A DNA stretch of 64,000 bases from contig CANUEZ040000014.1 in NCBI GenBank assembly GCA_948099385.1, positions 3,410,001 to 3,474,000 on the forward strand. The letters run 5' to 3'. Shown piece by piece: positions 63,926-64,000 of the stretch. Under the pieces are notes generated by a model. It searched no databases. It was not told the origin of the DNA and saw nothing but the letters and a program-made list of their open reading frames with translations. Source of the stretch: Fasciola hepatica. Lineage: Eukaryota; Platyhelminthes; Trematoda; Plagiorchiida; Fasciolidae. Position 1 is the stretch's first letter. Every line of letters begins with the position of its first letter. A program made the position numbers and the translations under genes.

Positions 63926-64000
63926 GGAATATCTCTCGTGATGCGCAAGCACATTATTCCAGTGACAAATAACAACTGTTTCTTTTTTACTTACTGGATT

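Noticed and set aside
1..64000. CRISPR arrays, operons or bacterial-type regulatory sites
   Set aside because: No regularly spaced repeats and no prokaryotic gene organisation; spliced exons and non-LTR elements show the DNA is from an animal genome.

Overview
The window is eukaryotic, intron-rich, transposon-laden DNA, most likely from a flatworm and probably a fluke. Three things point that way: AT-leaning non-coding sequence with very large introns, many decayed CR1-like and RTE-like (SR2-type) non-LTR retrotransposons, and tRNA-derived SINE-like sequences. The species call is inference; nothing in the window fixes it.

I can support one host protein-coding gene: the 3' part of a plus-strand DEG/ENaC (amiloride-sensitive, degenerin/ASIC-type) sodium channel gene. 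Four coding exons join in phase 0: 22015-22467, 55010-55291, 56121-56408 and 60068-60436. They give 463 C-terminal residues covering most of the extracellular domain, the second membrane helix and a basic cytosolic tail. The intervening introns are 32.5 kb, 0.83 kb and 3.7 kb. The exons for the cytosolic N-terminus and first membrane helix were not found and probably lie upstream of the window. The stop codon is followed by a (GT)19 tract and an AATAAA signal.

Layout. 1-18.4 kb: non-coding, with SINE-like tRNA fragments and a CR1 scrap near 13.3 kb. 18.4-21.5 kb: a minus-strand CR1-like retroelement with endonuclease, reverse transcriptase and a pentamer tail. 22.0-22.5 kb: first visible channel exon. 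22.5-55.0 kb: one giant intron holding a second CR1 copy of the same family (36.6-39.6 kb), an RTE copy with a single nonsense codon (44.1-45.5 kb), a CR1-like element with a 548-codon open frame (47.4-49.0 kb), a decayed plus-strand RTE (50.9-52.9 kb), a mariner/IS630-like transposase scrap (41.3 kb), a GIY-YIG-type scrap (29.6 kb), and an inverted pair of unassigned ~500 bp repeats (36 and 42 kb). 55.0-60.7 kb: remaining channel exons and 3' UTR, with a class II-like tRNA or SINE in the last intron. 60.8-64 kb: non-coding, with another tRNA-like fragment.

The channel is the most interesting object. The assembled protein has lost both partner cysteines of one conserved extracellular disulfide, has two extra cysteines in an enlarged Ser/Asn/Pro-rich loop, and carries Gly-Leu-Asn where the family has the Gly-x-Ser selectivity filter.
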